Of a DNA stretch of 64,000 nucleotides, positions 1 to 14,700 are shown in pieces; position 1 is the first letter of the stretch, and each line of letters starts with the position of its first letter. The stretch spans positions 139,494,288 through 139,558,287 of the forward strand of contig NC_089978.1 of the NCBI RefSeq assembly GCF_036417845.1, in the 5' to 3' direction. This DNA is from Apteryx mantelli. Lineage: Eukaryota > Chordata > Aves > Apterygiformes > Apterygidae. The notes under the pieces were generated by a model that saw only the letters and a program-made list of their open reading frames with translations, was not told the DNA's origin and ran no database searches. The position numbers and the translations under genes are program-made.

Positions 1-2660
1 TAAAATTATTAGAACTACTTAAAATCTGCTTTGAATATGGCTATAGAATTGATTTTAAAGGGCAGAAAGAAAAGAGAGGTCTTCCTAAAATTTCAGCCAG
101 TACAGGTTATTATTATTACAGGCATTATATCAAACTATGGAATCACAGATTGTTTTTTCTGATCACAGAAGCCATAACACCAAAGTTGAGTTTGTGGTGT
201 GGATGTTTTCCATTCATGTGTATTGCCCAATAGTACTAAACCTCAGTTTCAACACGGCAGCTTTACAAGATTAAGCTTACCCTGGAATGAGCTTCCTTTC
301 CAGATTTTTATTAAAATGAAAGGAAATCTAAGAACAGTTTTGTAATATAGTTTATTGTATTAAAAGCAGTACTTTCTGTAAATTTATAATAACACTTTCC
401 AATCTGCTTGTAATATCAAAGGGATGGTGTCGTAGTATATGACATCAATGTATTTCCCAGATAGTTAGCATTGCTAGCAATGAAGACTTACAGGTTGTCA
501 ATGGGCTAGAAGCTTAAAAAAGACCAACTCATGGCAAGTTGCTACCGTGCTGCTGTGCTATACTTTTCTTAAAAAGTTTTTCTCTAAGCAGAGGGAGGGA
601 GATTCCTTTACTCTCATCAATAGTCTTAGGGAAACAGGGTGTTTCACTGAATGCAGATTTCTAATTCTCATAAGATATGTGTTGTTTCACGAGGCATTTC
701 CTCCAAGGAAATCCTGAAGAGGGTTAATAAGGATTAACCTTTTATATTATGAGTTGGTACATAAACCTTCATTATTTGGGCTGCCTTATTGGCATAAGTA
801 CCCCAGTCAGGCTCAGTTCATCAGTTACTTAAACAACAGACAATTGAAATGGAAGACACATATAAGCTAAATTGGAGAAAATAAAAAGGGGCAGGGCGAA
901 AAAAATCTCAGAAATGTCCCCCTTTCCTTTAAATCCAATCAGAGCTTTTCAGGAAATTAAACACTGAGACTATTAGATTCAGATAGAAAACAGATGATGT
1001 TATGCATAGAAATACTACTGAAGATTCTATGGCCAGGCAGCAGAGACATATGTGAATAATCAATGGAGTATTTCTGGAAAGAACCTTTTATGTTTTTAAT
1101 ACTTAACACTTCATAACAGAACCTAATAGGCAGGATAAAAAGAAGGTAGCACAAAATACAGCTAGTAGGGTGAATATTTTTCCAGACACTAGTACTCTTG
1201 CCCCCTTTCCCACAATATCCAATTTTTCACCATTGACTAGTGTTCATTTAAGTTTCTTCTGTCTGAAAGTTGTGCTAGCCTTCGAAGTCAGTGAACTCTA
1301 TAACTGACTTTCAGAGTCCGTGACCATAGCACCATAATCGCTTGCCCAGAGAAAACTCTGCAAGTGCAGAGCAGACAATCTCTTTATAAACAAAAAGTTT
1401 ATTAAATAATAGACCTAAATATACAAGCTTCTGTACAGTTTGTTTCCTGGCTTTGTCTCTTTTGCTTACCAAGGTTCATATACCAAATTAAATCGTACAC
1501 AGAGCATGAAGATATCTAGTGCCTGAACGTTAACAGTATTTAACAAAAACTACAAAGGAGATGGTGTTTCTCAAATTTTTACTGACCCAGCATTGGAGAA
1601 ATCAAATTTGCCTGTATGATCTATGAACTCAGTCTTCATTTCAAATGCAAAAATAATCATCACATGCAGCAATTACACTTGTGAGAACTATGCTGAATGT
1701 TTTGGCAAATGAATGGCATTTTCTTATTTCTCCTTCATGCAACAGATGGCACTTAACAACGTGTAATACCACAGCATGAAAAACATTTATGAAATAGCTT
1801 ACAAGTCAAGAAGCAAGAATATAAGCAATTTATTTTCCAATATATTAAATACTTTAGGCTTTAAAACATTCTCTTTTTCTTCATTCTACCCTTCTCTCCC
1901 TCCTCCTTTTTCTCTCTACAATTTTCCCTCTTCATTTCCTATCCTATTGTTTGTATACCAAGGAAAAAAATGAATAAACACCAAAGAACAATATGGAATG
2001 GAGCTTAATGGATTATTACAGAATTTAAGTGGTTTTGCTCAATTTTAATAGTGAACATATTCATTAAAATCAATCTGAATAGATTTATTTTTTTCAACCT
2101 GTCAGGAAGAAAAAAAAGTTAAATAACTTATATGATTATTTCCCTTCTATAACCACGTGATGTAACAGATGAATAGCTACTAGAATAAAACATAATTGTA
2201 TAGTACATTCAGTGGTGCATTTTCTTAAATTACATACATTTTCTAAAAATCTAATTTCAATGTATTTGTAAAGAAAAAGTTTCTAGCTATAAAATGAAAA
2301 ATATAAAAAGTTTTTAGCTTTTAAAAATACTTCCTTCTACATCCTCTTAAAACAAGAGAAATGGATAAATAATAAAAAGCTTTTCTCTATACATGAGGAG
2401 GGAAATCTGAAGCATTTGAAGATGTAAATATCAAATTAAATTCACTGAATTACTGACAGACTTCATAAAAAGTCTTGAAACAAAATTTGATATGCAGAAG
2501 TACAGGAAAATAAATCAAGTAACATAACAAATATGATATGTATCTGCAAAAGCATATACTCAGTTGAACACTGGCTAATGCTTTCTGATTTCATTTAGCA
2601 TATTATTTCATATTTTTCACATCAGACCTAGTATGAAATTAATTTTGCAATGTACTTTAC
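1..2660 (-). other. ANO2: ANO2 intron 9, runs off the window
   Basis: AT-rich intronic sequence after exon 9, beginning with donor GTAAAG. I searched the minus strand for the next anoctamin block and did not find it. No repeat element is recognisable. Confidence 0.8.
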
Positions 2661-2702
2661 CTTTCTTTCATTCATTTCATCATTTTGGCCTTCATATTCA
2701 CC
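2661..2702 (-). CDS. ANO2: ANO2 coding exon 9, last one in the window
   Basis: 42 bases, 14 codons, [14 protein letters not shown] (residues 341-354), phase 0 at both ends, between CATTTTCTAG and GTAAAG. The intron to exon 8 is only 254 bp. The expected next exon, with the conserved LLYQEWARYGVFYK-type block, is not found in 1-2660 and must lie off the left edge. Confidence 0.93.
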
Positions 2703-5700
2703 CTAGAAAATGAAAATAATTTAACTACTGATGTAAATACAGATAAAATTGAATAAAAGATTTCTCAGTTGTTCCCAATTTGTTGATTTTACTTATAGGT
2801 TACTATCTGAAATGTATTTATGTATTTTTTTTCACACTAGAATCACACATCTAAAATGTTCAAACACATTTTCATTTCACAGGCAATAAACATTAATGTC
2901 TATACACTATTGAGTAATATTATCAGATAACTAAATTTTTAATAGAGTATACATACATCATGAAGTGGGTATGCTGCATCATAAACATTGTTTGCCATTA
3001 ATGTGCTAATACCTAAAGGGGGGGGGAAAAAAAAAAGATTGTCAGCAGCTAACCACCACTAAGCAGAAAAGATTATTACAGATTTCACTTGATTTCTTTA
3101 CAGTAGGGGCTGATCTGTATTGCTGCAGATATTCAAGATCATGACAGGGTGAGTATATACCAACCTGGAAGTGAACCTTAACTGAATAGGGAAAATATGT
3201 TTTCACAGAAAGGCTTAATATTGCCTTGTTCCTACATAGTGCTTTTTCCTGAGTGAACTAGTACAGAATGAACATAGTTTTGACCACTTGCTCATCCTGA
3301 TAGATACGAGTCATGTGACTGAGGAGGAAAGCATCTGGGATGTCCTCCTGCAGCTTGACAATGATCCCAGAACATGGGTTGCACTGAAGCACACAAGCAA
3401 TCGAAAAGGCACTTTCACAAAATTCTGTGATTGAAGATATAGTAGAGAAAGATCACCTTTACTTTGACTAATATTAGATGAAGAGTAGTTTTCACTGAAC
3501 CAAATTCTGGGTTTTCTGTGCTTCCTCAGATCAATACGTAAGGTCATCCTTCCAGGTTTAAACAACCCTTCTTTGCTTGTAGAAGTCAATTGATCACTTT
3601 GTGCTCTCCCACCCATGCTTATGCTGAAAAGCTAGGTGCACCAGGACAAGAAGTGTTCAGTCCTAAAGACTGCAATCAGGAAGTCTGGTGGAAGATACAG
3701 GAAGATACTGTAACATGGCACTACCAGTGACCTCATACTACGATGGCTTTAGCTGTTGAATCCCCAGCTAACGACTGCAGCACTTACAGACATACACAAG
3801 ACCACTGTGGCTCTCAAGACCTATGACTCAAAGACATTCTGTCTTCACTCTCTGCAGGTGAAAAAAATTCTTCCATAAGACAACAACCAAAGATTAGGAG
3901 TCTATTCCAGACCTCTATGTTTTCAATGTCCAGTAAAAAGTAACTAGAAAGTTTGTCTTTAATGATAAAAAAAATTCACATGGTCAAATCATACAACCAT
4001 CACTCTGAAATGCTCTGGGAAAACCCTCTGGCCAGAGATGTTATGCAAGCATTACCAATAAATTTCTTCCTTCATACAAGGGGGAATACTCTGACCACTA
4101 TTTGCATTAATATAATTGGGAAATCTTCATGCTTGGATCATGTCAAGTCCTTTACTGAGAGCATTCCATGTTTGGGAAAGCTTACAAAAGTTCGGAGGTA
4201 TGAGAGAAGAAAATATGCCTTCTTTGTATCATAGAAGTAGAAGCAGATTCAGCCTCACACAGCTGTAAAATTCAATAAGAAAATGTGTTTGAAGTGTTGT
4301 TATTTTCTCTCATTATATTATGGAACAGGAAGCACAATTATAAAAACCGGAGACTGCTACAAGAACCTCTGACATCACTTTCCTATCTTCTGTGCAAAAA
4401 AACCCCCAAACAAAACAGAACAAAAAACAAACAAAAAAAATCAAAAGAATCATAAAATAGAAAAAAGCAAGGATGCTTAAAGATATCTGGTAAACCATTC
4501 ATGAGGTGTGCTTTTGAGACCAGGGAGAAGGGAAAACCCTAGGGACATATGAAGCACAGGACTTCTGGGAGAGGATCTTGGAGGATCAAGCCAATTAGTC
4601 CTTTAGGTCAAACATGACATATAATCATGTTTTGGCTATGGACTAAAAAGAGGGAAAAGACAGGAGGGATAAAATATATGCCTTCATGTCAAGTGGGATT
4701 CTGAGTTGACCTGAGCTTGAAGTTGATCAGCCTGTATTTTCATCTTAGAGTAAAAAAACCCTGAAAAATCACTACTAGTGCTTTGATCTCTACAGAACAA
4801 GAACAAAGAACAAGAACAAGATATTAGAATGGAGAAAACTCTGAGTAAGAGGTTAAAATAAGAGCTCTTTTCCTGCCTACTGTGTCCTTATAGGATGGAT
4901 TACTTCTTTCAAGCTTGTGCTCAAGTCCAACAACTTTTAGAGGAATAGAGTTTCAGCAAATTCAACACAGTCCCTCTAGATCTCGAGGGAAAGTGTCACC
5001 TCTGAGGGCTGGCTTTTACGTCAGTGAGTTTCCTGTCCCTGCTGCACTTTAGGCTTCTTGTTTTCTCTGCCTCACACTGCCTTGTCTCTAGAAGCCTCTG
5101 CTCTAGAGACTCCTACTTGCACAGAGACCACGGCTCCCAGGGAAAGCAAGATTTCCCCATGCACCAGGAGCATCCCCTTGATGAAGGGTGGAGCAATCCA
5201 GCAAAAGAGACAGCATTCCTCTTTACTGCCCAGACAGAGTCTTTCAACAAATCAAAACACAGAACAACACAGAATGAACAGCGAACAAAACAGATGGCAA
5301 CCGAACAGTATACTTTAAAAAGGGAGGCTGTTTGACATATTCTCAATGATGCTTTTTTTTTCTTTCTACTTTTCACCTCAGCATGTTAAGAAATTTAGGT
5401 TAGATTAGGAAAAAGAATATATAAAATGGTCTAATAAACCAAAATGTAAATATTCGTTCTAGGTCAAGCTAAGTATTTTGGGTTGAAAATGATAAAGTAA
5501 TTCTTTTTTTTTCTCCATATAATTGGAAAAAACATAACATTTCTATTTAAGGGTAACCTACACTAATCTTTTTCCACTTCAGCTGCTGAACCAAAGAAAT
5601 CTATCACCTCCAACTTCACTGCACAAAGTTACACCAAGAAACTTCAGGAGACTGCTTGTACAGCACACTTACTTACTCTTTGCAAGTACATTACACTAGG

Positions 5701-8700
5701 ACATAGTGATCTGAATTGAAGTGGTCAAGCTACCAGAGGACTTTCAGAAAACGTGCCAGAAAGCAGTACTATGAGCTCTTCAACTCCAGGGACATATGGG
5801 TGGTGGCATCACAGTGGAAGAAGGAAAAGAACAGAGAGAAAAATATGTACACCTGTATCTGTCCTGAACCATAAAAAAAATCAACTCCCTGCCAAAATTT
5901 GATAGTGGAAATAGACCTTGGACTTTGGATTCCACAGAACAGTCATATTTAAGTCACAGATTTCACTATGCAGCTCATGGACATCATTTTTAAAGCTGCA
6001 GCGATAAAAATAACCTGGAAATATGTATTATTGTGTAGAAATGGCAAGGAAAATCTGCTCCTGGATGAAATAGTGCAACGTATTGGAGCTGACATCCAAA
6101 TTTTCAAAAGCAGGTCATATAACAATCAAATCCAATTTTATAATCACTTGTGAAATGCAAGTTATGTGCCAAATCCTGCACCTGTAGAAATGAAAAGCAA
6201 GCTCCCATTACCAATGTCCTACGTAAACAGTAGATCAGAAAGTCATTTTATCCCTCAGAAAATGCATTTGTTTCAATATCTATTTTTGTGGAAAAGTGCC
6301 AGTATATTTTTGTGTTCTGTTAGACAAATAAATACTCAATGAGATACCTAAACAATTCTTTTCAAAAACTCCTTTCGAAACAATAGACATAATTATCTTC
6401 CCTCCATCTTACCCATGCTGTTTCTGGCCTTTGTAGGTGTGCGTTTTAAAATTTCACGTACCTATGGAAAAGAAGAGCAGTGATATAACACCCAAATTGT
6501 CTTTAGCATTCTTTTCCTCTCAATGCTGGCAATAAAATAAAGCTTAAAAATAAGAGGCATCTGTAGAGTTCATCTACACTTATATTTAAATCATATGTTT
6601 CACTCATCCATAAATATGTGATTTGGGGCCACTCTAGTTAAGAATTTTAAGTGAAGAAAAATGATTAAAGAATGTCAGAATGCCACTGAACCTAATGATG
6701 CTATGGCAATTTGTACTTTTTCATTATCTGGCCCTAACATCTGTAGCCTAAGTCCTGCTATGTCACATCCTTGTAAAACTTAGTGTAAGTTTTACATAAA
6801 GTGTAAGAAGTATAAGGATTTCAGATAGAATGAGAAGAAAATAGCAACAGAATCTGACTCCATATTTTAGTCATGGAAACACCTTAAAGAGAACATAACA
6901 TTCACATGTGGAGGTATAACATGAAGATGCACATAGAAGCGATTAGCAAGTAAGCTATATCCGTGAAACCCGAGTGAGCACATGGATGAGTGTAGCATGT
7001 TGGGGAGGAGTCAACACAGCATCTGTAAAGAGAAATCTTACCTCACGACTTTGCTGGAGACCTAGCAGGATGTCAGGTATTAATGCAAGGTTTCTTATCA
7101 AAGACTACTGAGCTAATAAGTTTCTACAGGATTGCAGAGGATGTCCTTCTATGGACTAAAATCTGGTTAAAGAATAGGAAGCAGGGCTTAATGGCCACTT
7201 TTAACAATGGGTAGGATTAAGTAGTGTTGCCCTACACAGTATCTCCTACTCCCATGGGGCTGTATGGACTACTGGCTGGCTCTAGGACTATATTTTTTAT
7301 GTTCTTATGACTACTTAATATTTTGCAGGAACTGAGAAATGCATATACTGATGAAATTAGCAAAGTAGCAAAAGGCACTCACTATTGAAGCAAACCCCAT
7401 TCAGCACAAAAAGTCTTCCCTCACTGATATATCACTTTTGTTTACTTACTATTCGGCTGCGGGTAGCATTGTCAAAAAAAGTGTCTTTGTCTTTAACGTT
7501 ATACCTAAAAATGTTGAAAGAAAAAAAACCAATCCATTATTTTTTCAGAAGTGGTACTAATGAATAAGATAACAAAACAATTTGATTTAGAATTCATTTA
7601 GAAGCCATAGTAAGGAAGAAAAACAAAAGTTTAAAGGAAATAGAGGTGTAATAGGACAGCACAAAATAGAGTACCTCTTGATATCTAAATAAAATCTTTT
7701 AAGGCCTAGTCATGCAGACTTCTGCCTGGATTGCAATGATGGTGGGTTGAAAAATGCAGAAATATTAACTAGTATAAAATGCCTTTTGGGTACGGAGAGC
7801 TTGTCTATTGTTTACACAAGCTGATCTTTTAATCTTTCCTTATAAAATACCCTCAATGTTATAACATTCTGTGGTTATGAATGTTATCAGGTTTCAACTA
7901 GCCTAATGCAGATGTTCATTACTCTTTTCCATGTGACTAACCAGTCAATGTTACACTTTTTCATATAACCATTCCACTGGAATTATGCATTCCCCGAAAT
8001 CTTAAAACCATTGTATGTGAAACCAGCTTTGCTAGGTTATTCCCCTCAATCAATTTGACTTGTATTCAGTATTAATTAAAATTGTCAGACAGGACAATAA
8101 ATGATATGGTGGGTCATCATATTTATTACTGAATTTTATTTATCAGACAAATACAAGGATCCAACCATGAAGAAATAAGAAATGTTTAACATCAAACTGG
8201 GTCCAGAAGTATTAATCTGAGTCAAGGGGCAGATGGCAGGAATTCCTTATCTGTACCTTATTAACCAAGTTTTAATTACTATAACAAATCCATCAAGAAG
8301 AAAAATATTGCATTTCTACTAGCTCTTTCTTTTCTCAAAACTGGTGGCAATATCTTTGTCCTACCCATCAGTCATTTAGTGATAAAGATTTTACAGTTCA
8401 AACTAAAAACATGGACATTTTATCTGTTGCACTGCTTCAAGTGCCTTATCCAACAGAAGCAAGTTAAACACTGACAGAAATTCTGTGCAAGCTTATATTT
8501 CTGTAAATCCACTGAAACTGAATTCAGTGTCAGTGAATGTGAATTTACTTTAGATCTATTTACTCAGGCTACAATACATTCAGGTTAACCCAGACATATC
8601 CTTTTATCACTTGGAAATGTTTTCCAGGAATAATTTGCCAGCTTGCATATTTTCTCAGGATTTCCAGAAATGCTGCGTCCTCAATGATGCAGCACGATTG

Positions 8701-11700
8701 CACTGATGATCCTTGATTCACGTACTGGGAGGGAAAAAATGACAATAGTAATATGACAAGTTATAGCTTTCTTCTTTGCTCTTCACAATTTAAAGTACTC
8801 ACAAATATATTTTTTCTCTGGAAAATGGGTAGGACAGGCTTTTCATCTTGGTATTGTCTTGTTGTGGCACCCGGGGTTGCAGAGGTTCAGTCAATTTGCA
8901 CCATATTTTATTTAGCTTCTTGAGTATTCCTCCTTCTTCTTTGATTTCATACATCTGAGTAAATAAAATGCCATACATTAATGTGAATTCCAAAAGTACA
9001 CTAAAAAGAAAAAAAAATAGAATTTTCTATACACATGGGTTTAAATCTATATATTCCCATGTAACAACAAGCACCTGAATTGTTAAGGGTTTCAGCAAGA
9101 AAAGGGAAGCTTTTGTCCTTCAGAAGCTACTTTCAGAAGAAAACTCAGTGTAGGAATGTTAGTATGAGAAATATCCTCACTAACTCATCTAAACTAGGAG
9201 CTGTAGGGAAGTAAAAGGAAAGCGAAAGAATTATTCTGGCTTTAAAAGCTGTAACTCGGGAAAAGAGGGAGTAGACAAAATAGGAAGATCCTTTACCTGC
9301 TGGTCCAACTGGCAATCATGCTGCACAGACAGAATAAATAACTAGTAAGTAATAATTGCTAGCTTTGCCTTAGGGCACACATGCCATTAGAAGTGAGGGT
9401 GCCAGGCCCATGGCTGCATGGCACTGTCCAGTGCAAGGAACTAGCTTTTGCTGATTTGGTCTGATGTGAAGTACTAAAGAGCTTCCCAGGGATATGAAGG
9501 TATTTACCTGATTCACTATACACAAATCCAAGGAATAGGCATAAAATAGACTTTGGAGTTTCTCTTAAAATAGTAATAGCAGTCATTACTGCAGGACTTT
9601 GCAGAGAAGAAATCACGGGTCAAAGCATGCACTTCAGACTGAGATGATTTTATTGTTGTCGTTGTTGAAACTATCACTGATGGTTAAGTCCCAGGCACAG
9701 AATGAATTGCTATGTCTATCTTTAAAAGGAAAAGAAGAGATAGATGGATAGCTATGCATGCATGTGCCTGCGGCAGCATGTGCATACTGTGGTAGAGATG
9801 GATACTTACCATTTGCTAGCCGACAATCAAACTAGGAAACATTTATAGGAAAGGAAAAGTTAGATGGGGTCAAGACAGGAAACCGTAACTTGCAGAAAAA
9901 AACATAACTTGCTGAATTCCTAGTATTTGCTTAAATGTCAAGCTGCTGAGCTTCTGGTTCTCTTAGACTACATCAATACTCCTAAAGAGATGTCCCATGG
10001 GAATAGGTTGTTTGGTCGCATACACGTGAAGCAACACAGAGGAACTCTCTAGGGCTTGCCCTGTCCCCACAGCAGACTACATACCAGGGTATCCTTAGGA
10101 CCCCTTAGGAGCTTCTGCAGCTAGAACTACTTTTCATTACTTTTTGTGGGATTTTTTCAGTTCAAAGTGCCTGAAATAATATGTCACAGTTACCAGAGTG
10201 GTGTTTTTATTAGCATGATGTGCAGAGTTTGTGCTATATGCTCTAGAGCATAGCATGAGAGGTCACTGGAGCAGCTGAAGGTAGAAGGCCTGCTAGGACA
10301 GCACTGGAAAACTGTATGGGGTAGAGATACCCAAATGTGGCACAGGTACTGCCCATTCTTCTTATAAGGCAGTAGCTCCTGAATCAAACTATCCCCTGAA
10401 CCTGTCAGGTTTCTTCTAAAGGGAACTGCTTGGTTTGCTCCAAAACAGAACATAAGGGTACAAACTATCATACATCTAGTATGGACAAGTGGAGACCAAA
10501 TCCTGAAAGCTAACAAAGGACTTAACTTATTTGACATATGGGTGCTAACATGTGTGTCTGTAGACCCATTTACTTGGCATGCAGGCAAGCAGCAAAAAGA
10601 TTTACAGCTAAGTTATAAGCTGATGCCTCATTTTGCTTGAGCTAGCATAGAACATGGTGAAAAGGATGAAACCAAATTCTGAAATCACTGCCAAGGCAGA
10701 TGTCCGAATATGCTATTAATTATAATTCTTTCATTTAGGTTTGGCATAACATTATGAGGAAAATGAGTTTTAATTTTTATTTTTTCCTGAAGGATAGACA
10801 ACCTGAGAAAACATTAGTTTATTTACAGACTGATTAAATATCAAATCATTAAATGAACCTTGAACATTCCTTAAATAACAGCTGAAGTCTACCCCAAAAT
10901 AAAAGAAATATTCTTGATTTTAACTGATTGAAACAAAGCACTTTAAAGTATCATGATTTTTTTTAAACTGCTGGTCCCCTAACTTCAGCAAAATATGACC
11001 TTTTTAAAGAACTAAAGTTGGGCACCTTACAATCTTACGTACTCTTTTTCTTATTTAAAGCAGTTATATGGGATATGCCTAATATATTTGACTGTGGCCC
11101 ACTCTCACTTGGCTGTTTCTATATTAAAAATAATTTCTTTGTCATATGCAAATGTACACATATAGTTAATTTGCTCAAAAGGATTTTTCTACTGTGTAAT
11201 TTTTCTTGAAAGATGTTTTAAAACTGAACATTTGAAAGTATTTTTTTGTAACCAACTCATTGTGTTTAGAAATGGTCCAATATTTTTCATTGAAATTGCT
11301 TTGTTTATGGTTTCAGTGGATTCTTGAATAAATAATAAATAACATCAGAGAAAATACTTAACACACCTTTGAAAATAATCTTTTGGCTCTCTGAGCAAAA
11401 CCAGAATTTTCTCTTAATGGTTCCTGGCTGAATTTTTCAATTTTTATTGACAAAATCCCAAAATATAAGGCTTCTGAATTTCAAAATGGATTTTATTTTT
11501 CTCCTCACAGGAAACTCCTTTCCCAACTGTCCTTAATTCCAAATCTTAAGACAAGAACATAATTTTCCTGTCATGTCTGCTTTAAGTGGTAGTATTTCAT
11601 TTATGCAGCTGAGATAACTGGAAAATAATGTAGTCAACAATAATTGCCAACAACTTTCTCCCTAAAAATGTCCTATCACCACTACATTATACAAAATGAT

Positions 11701-14700
11701 TTATCCCCTGGGGTGAATTTTCAAGAAATTTGAGATCTGACTTCCCTGTTGTAGGGAACTATAGACATATTTCGCCTTTTTCTATACACCTAGAATAAAT
11801 TACGGGTACAAACCTGAGAACTGTTGTTCATAACTGCCTGATCGTTGACTGAATTACAATTTCCTTTCTGAACATTTGTCCTATTAATGAAATTCGGAAA
11901 CCCATGAAATGATTCCCATGAAATTCAGAAACCTTGTATTTTGGGGTTTTGGCAATAAAATGCCCAGTATATGCCAATCATATTCAACATGAAGTATGCA
12001 CCGATCTGATTCGTTCACAGAAATCTGTTACTTTAAATAAAGGGATGCTATTTATAATGTATAATATATACATGTTAAATGAAGTAATTTTGTTTATATA
12101 CTTAGATGTTATCAAATAATTTTATGTCAAGTGGAACAGCACACCATCTCTGGCCCTGATGAAAAGGGTCAGAGCTCATCTACAGTCCAGCCTATTTCCA
12201 CTGTGTTTGTGGTACAAAGGAGATTTAGTTTACACAAGGGTATTTACGTTACACGCAGTGTACAAATAGGATGGTGGAAATCTAGCATAGTAAGTCTATT
12301 CTTTTTGTCCCATTTGGCAGAAGAGCAAGATACTAAAGATAGGACAGAGTTGGTAGGGGGGCAATTCCAGGGAGAATACCATTTAAATAAGAATGGCTAT
12401 TCTGAAGCAGGCCAAAGGTCTATTTAGCCCATATCCAATATTTGCTGTCTCCTAAAGCCGCTTATAACTTAAGTTCAGGGAAGGAGTATGCGAATAAGAA
12501 AGGCACAGAGCACTGCCCTTCTTGGTACACCTTTGGAGCTGCCAGGGATGAGCAGGGACTTCCTGAGCTTGAATCAATGCCTTTGGGGCAACATCAGGGA
12601 TTTTGTGCCTGTCTCCAATATAAACTTACTTTTGGTCCCTTTCCCAGAAAGGGGTGGGACATGGAAAAAAGAAAGAAACAAAGTGGCAAAACCAAATTCA
12701 ATCTGGGCCCCTAACTTCTGTTAATGTAAATGATGGCTATGAACACATATAATCCATATAAATATGTATCACAAAGTAGGAAACCATTCTGCAAGAAACG
12801 ATATGCACTGAACATGACAATGACAACTGGTTTGGGTATAATGTGGCTGGAATTGCAGTGATTAATATGAATTGTAAATGTGTGTTTGCACATGAGTGCC
12901 TATGCACACATGTGCAAAGCAGCAGAACACAGTTAACCCACCCAAAAAGGTGCTCTGATTTACTATGATTTGGAGCATACCTGAATCCAAATCTTACTGG
13001 ATTTCCATGTTCTTAAAGATCTTTTTTTGCTTAATTCTAGCTTTTGCTACATGTGATACAGACTTTCTTTTCATTATATTCCCTTTCATTTTGGGAAGCT
13101 GCTTACTGTTGGGGGGGGGGGGTAATTTCACTTGTGGTGGTTGCTCATAGCACACTGGCCACAGATGACAGAGTAACAGCAAACAAAATACCAAAATGTC
13201 TAGGTCCTCCTAGCCTTTGACTTAAAATTGTATGATGAAAAATACACTAGCTATGGCACTACAAATAGCATGACAATTTAGACTATTAATATGTTTTCTA
13301 TTACCTTTGTCTGAGATGATGATCTTTCTCTGTTTAGCGCCTTGTGATTTATTGTGTGTTTTCTCTCATTCAAAGGAGAGAGGGGGATGTTGAACTGTTC
13401 ATCAGTGACTAGGATGGCCATTAGAGACTACCAGCTCCTGGACAGATCTTACGCAGACAGAACAATATGATGGCAGAATTCCAACATGAAAATAGTGTAT
13501 AGAAATAGTGTAGAAATACTTCAGTGCATCTGCAAGAGGCAAGGAGGGGAAAATTCCCCTGAGGGAAGAAGGAGGTAGGAACGAGAGCAGGCATTGAAAA
13601 TACACAAAGGGAAAGATGCTGGGAAGTGATCAAATAGGGGAGTGAAGGATTTCAGGTGCTTTTCTAGAAAAGGGCCTATGCCTCCATCTATATGCCAGAA
13701 GGGATGGAGGTACAGTAGGTGTCTAAAACCTACTTGTTTTCAAAGGTTGATTAAAAGTAACCAGGATTTTTTGTAGAATGCAAACACGATACAGTAAGAG
13801 TGGCTTGGTCAAGCCTCTGACAGTGACAGATGGTACCACAACAAGATGTGAACAATGTGGAGGCCTTTGATGGATGAAAACAATCAATAGGGAAAATAGA
13901 GGAAAAAAAAATAGGGAAGAAAATAAGATCAGTCTGTCTTTTAATGCTGATGACAATGAAATGGAATAAGTTTTCAGCAGTGCTGTTAATAAGAGCCCAA
14001 GGCAGCTCCACTTGTTTCAGTGGAGTTGTTAGCTAACAGGCTAAATCACTGCAGGATCACAAGTTTTAGGATACGTTCCCCAGAATTTGCAATGTTTGCC
14101 AGCAATTCTGTTGAAAGTCCTACATATTCTAAACTACTAGGACTGTAAAGAAGATAGTGAGCCAAAATTTTAATGACAATGGGGCAAGTCCAAATTCACT
14201 GAAGCTCCTGATACCTTGAAAACAGACTCTCAGCATCCCTAGACTTTAAAGGAGAAACCTTATGGCAAAAATAGCTATCATACTTTCTCTCACACTGCAC
14301 CTCACCTTTGAGGAAAGTTCCTTGACAAAAATCCAAATAGCTACTACCTTCTCAGCTTTCAAATCCCTCCTTAAAACTCACCTCTGTCATCACTCTATAA
14401 AGCCCCATCTGCCAGCCAGCTGCCTCCATGGCCTGCCAGATGGCCAACTATGCTTATTGCTCTTCCTACTTCCCTCTGCTAACCAGCAGATTTAAAGGGA
14501 AAAAGAAAAAGGAAGACAGAGAGAGAAAAAAAAGCTACAGTACATAACACTTGTAAAACTTTGCCATTCTTTGTCATCCTAACTTTTGGGGTATTTGGTT
14601 TTCCTCTTCTTTTACAATCCATCTGTCTGATCTTTTCCAGACTTTTTGTCATTAAGTTAAATCAAATTAATTTGACTGGAAAATTCTACTGATATCAATA

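Noticed and set aside
5024-5376. Three overlapping open frames on both strands
   Set aside because: Open in several frames at once because the segment is poor in stop triplets. None resembles a known protein.
10190-10588. 132-codon minus-strand open frame in ANO2 intron 4
   Set aside because: No domain resemblance and no splice context; length is within chance for 64 kb in six frames.
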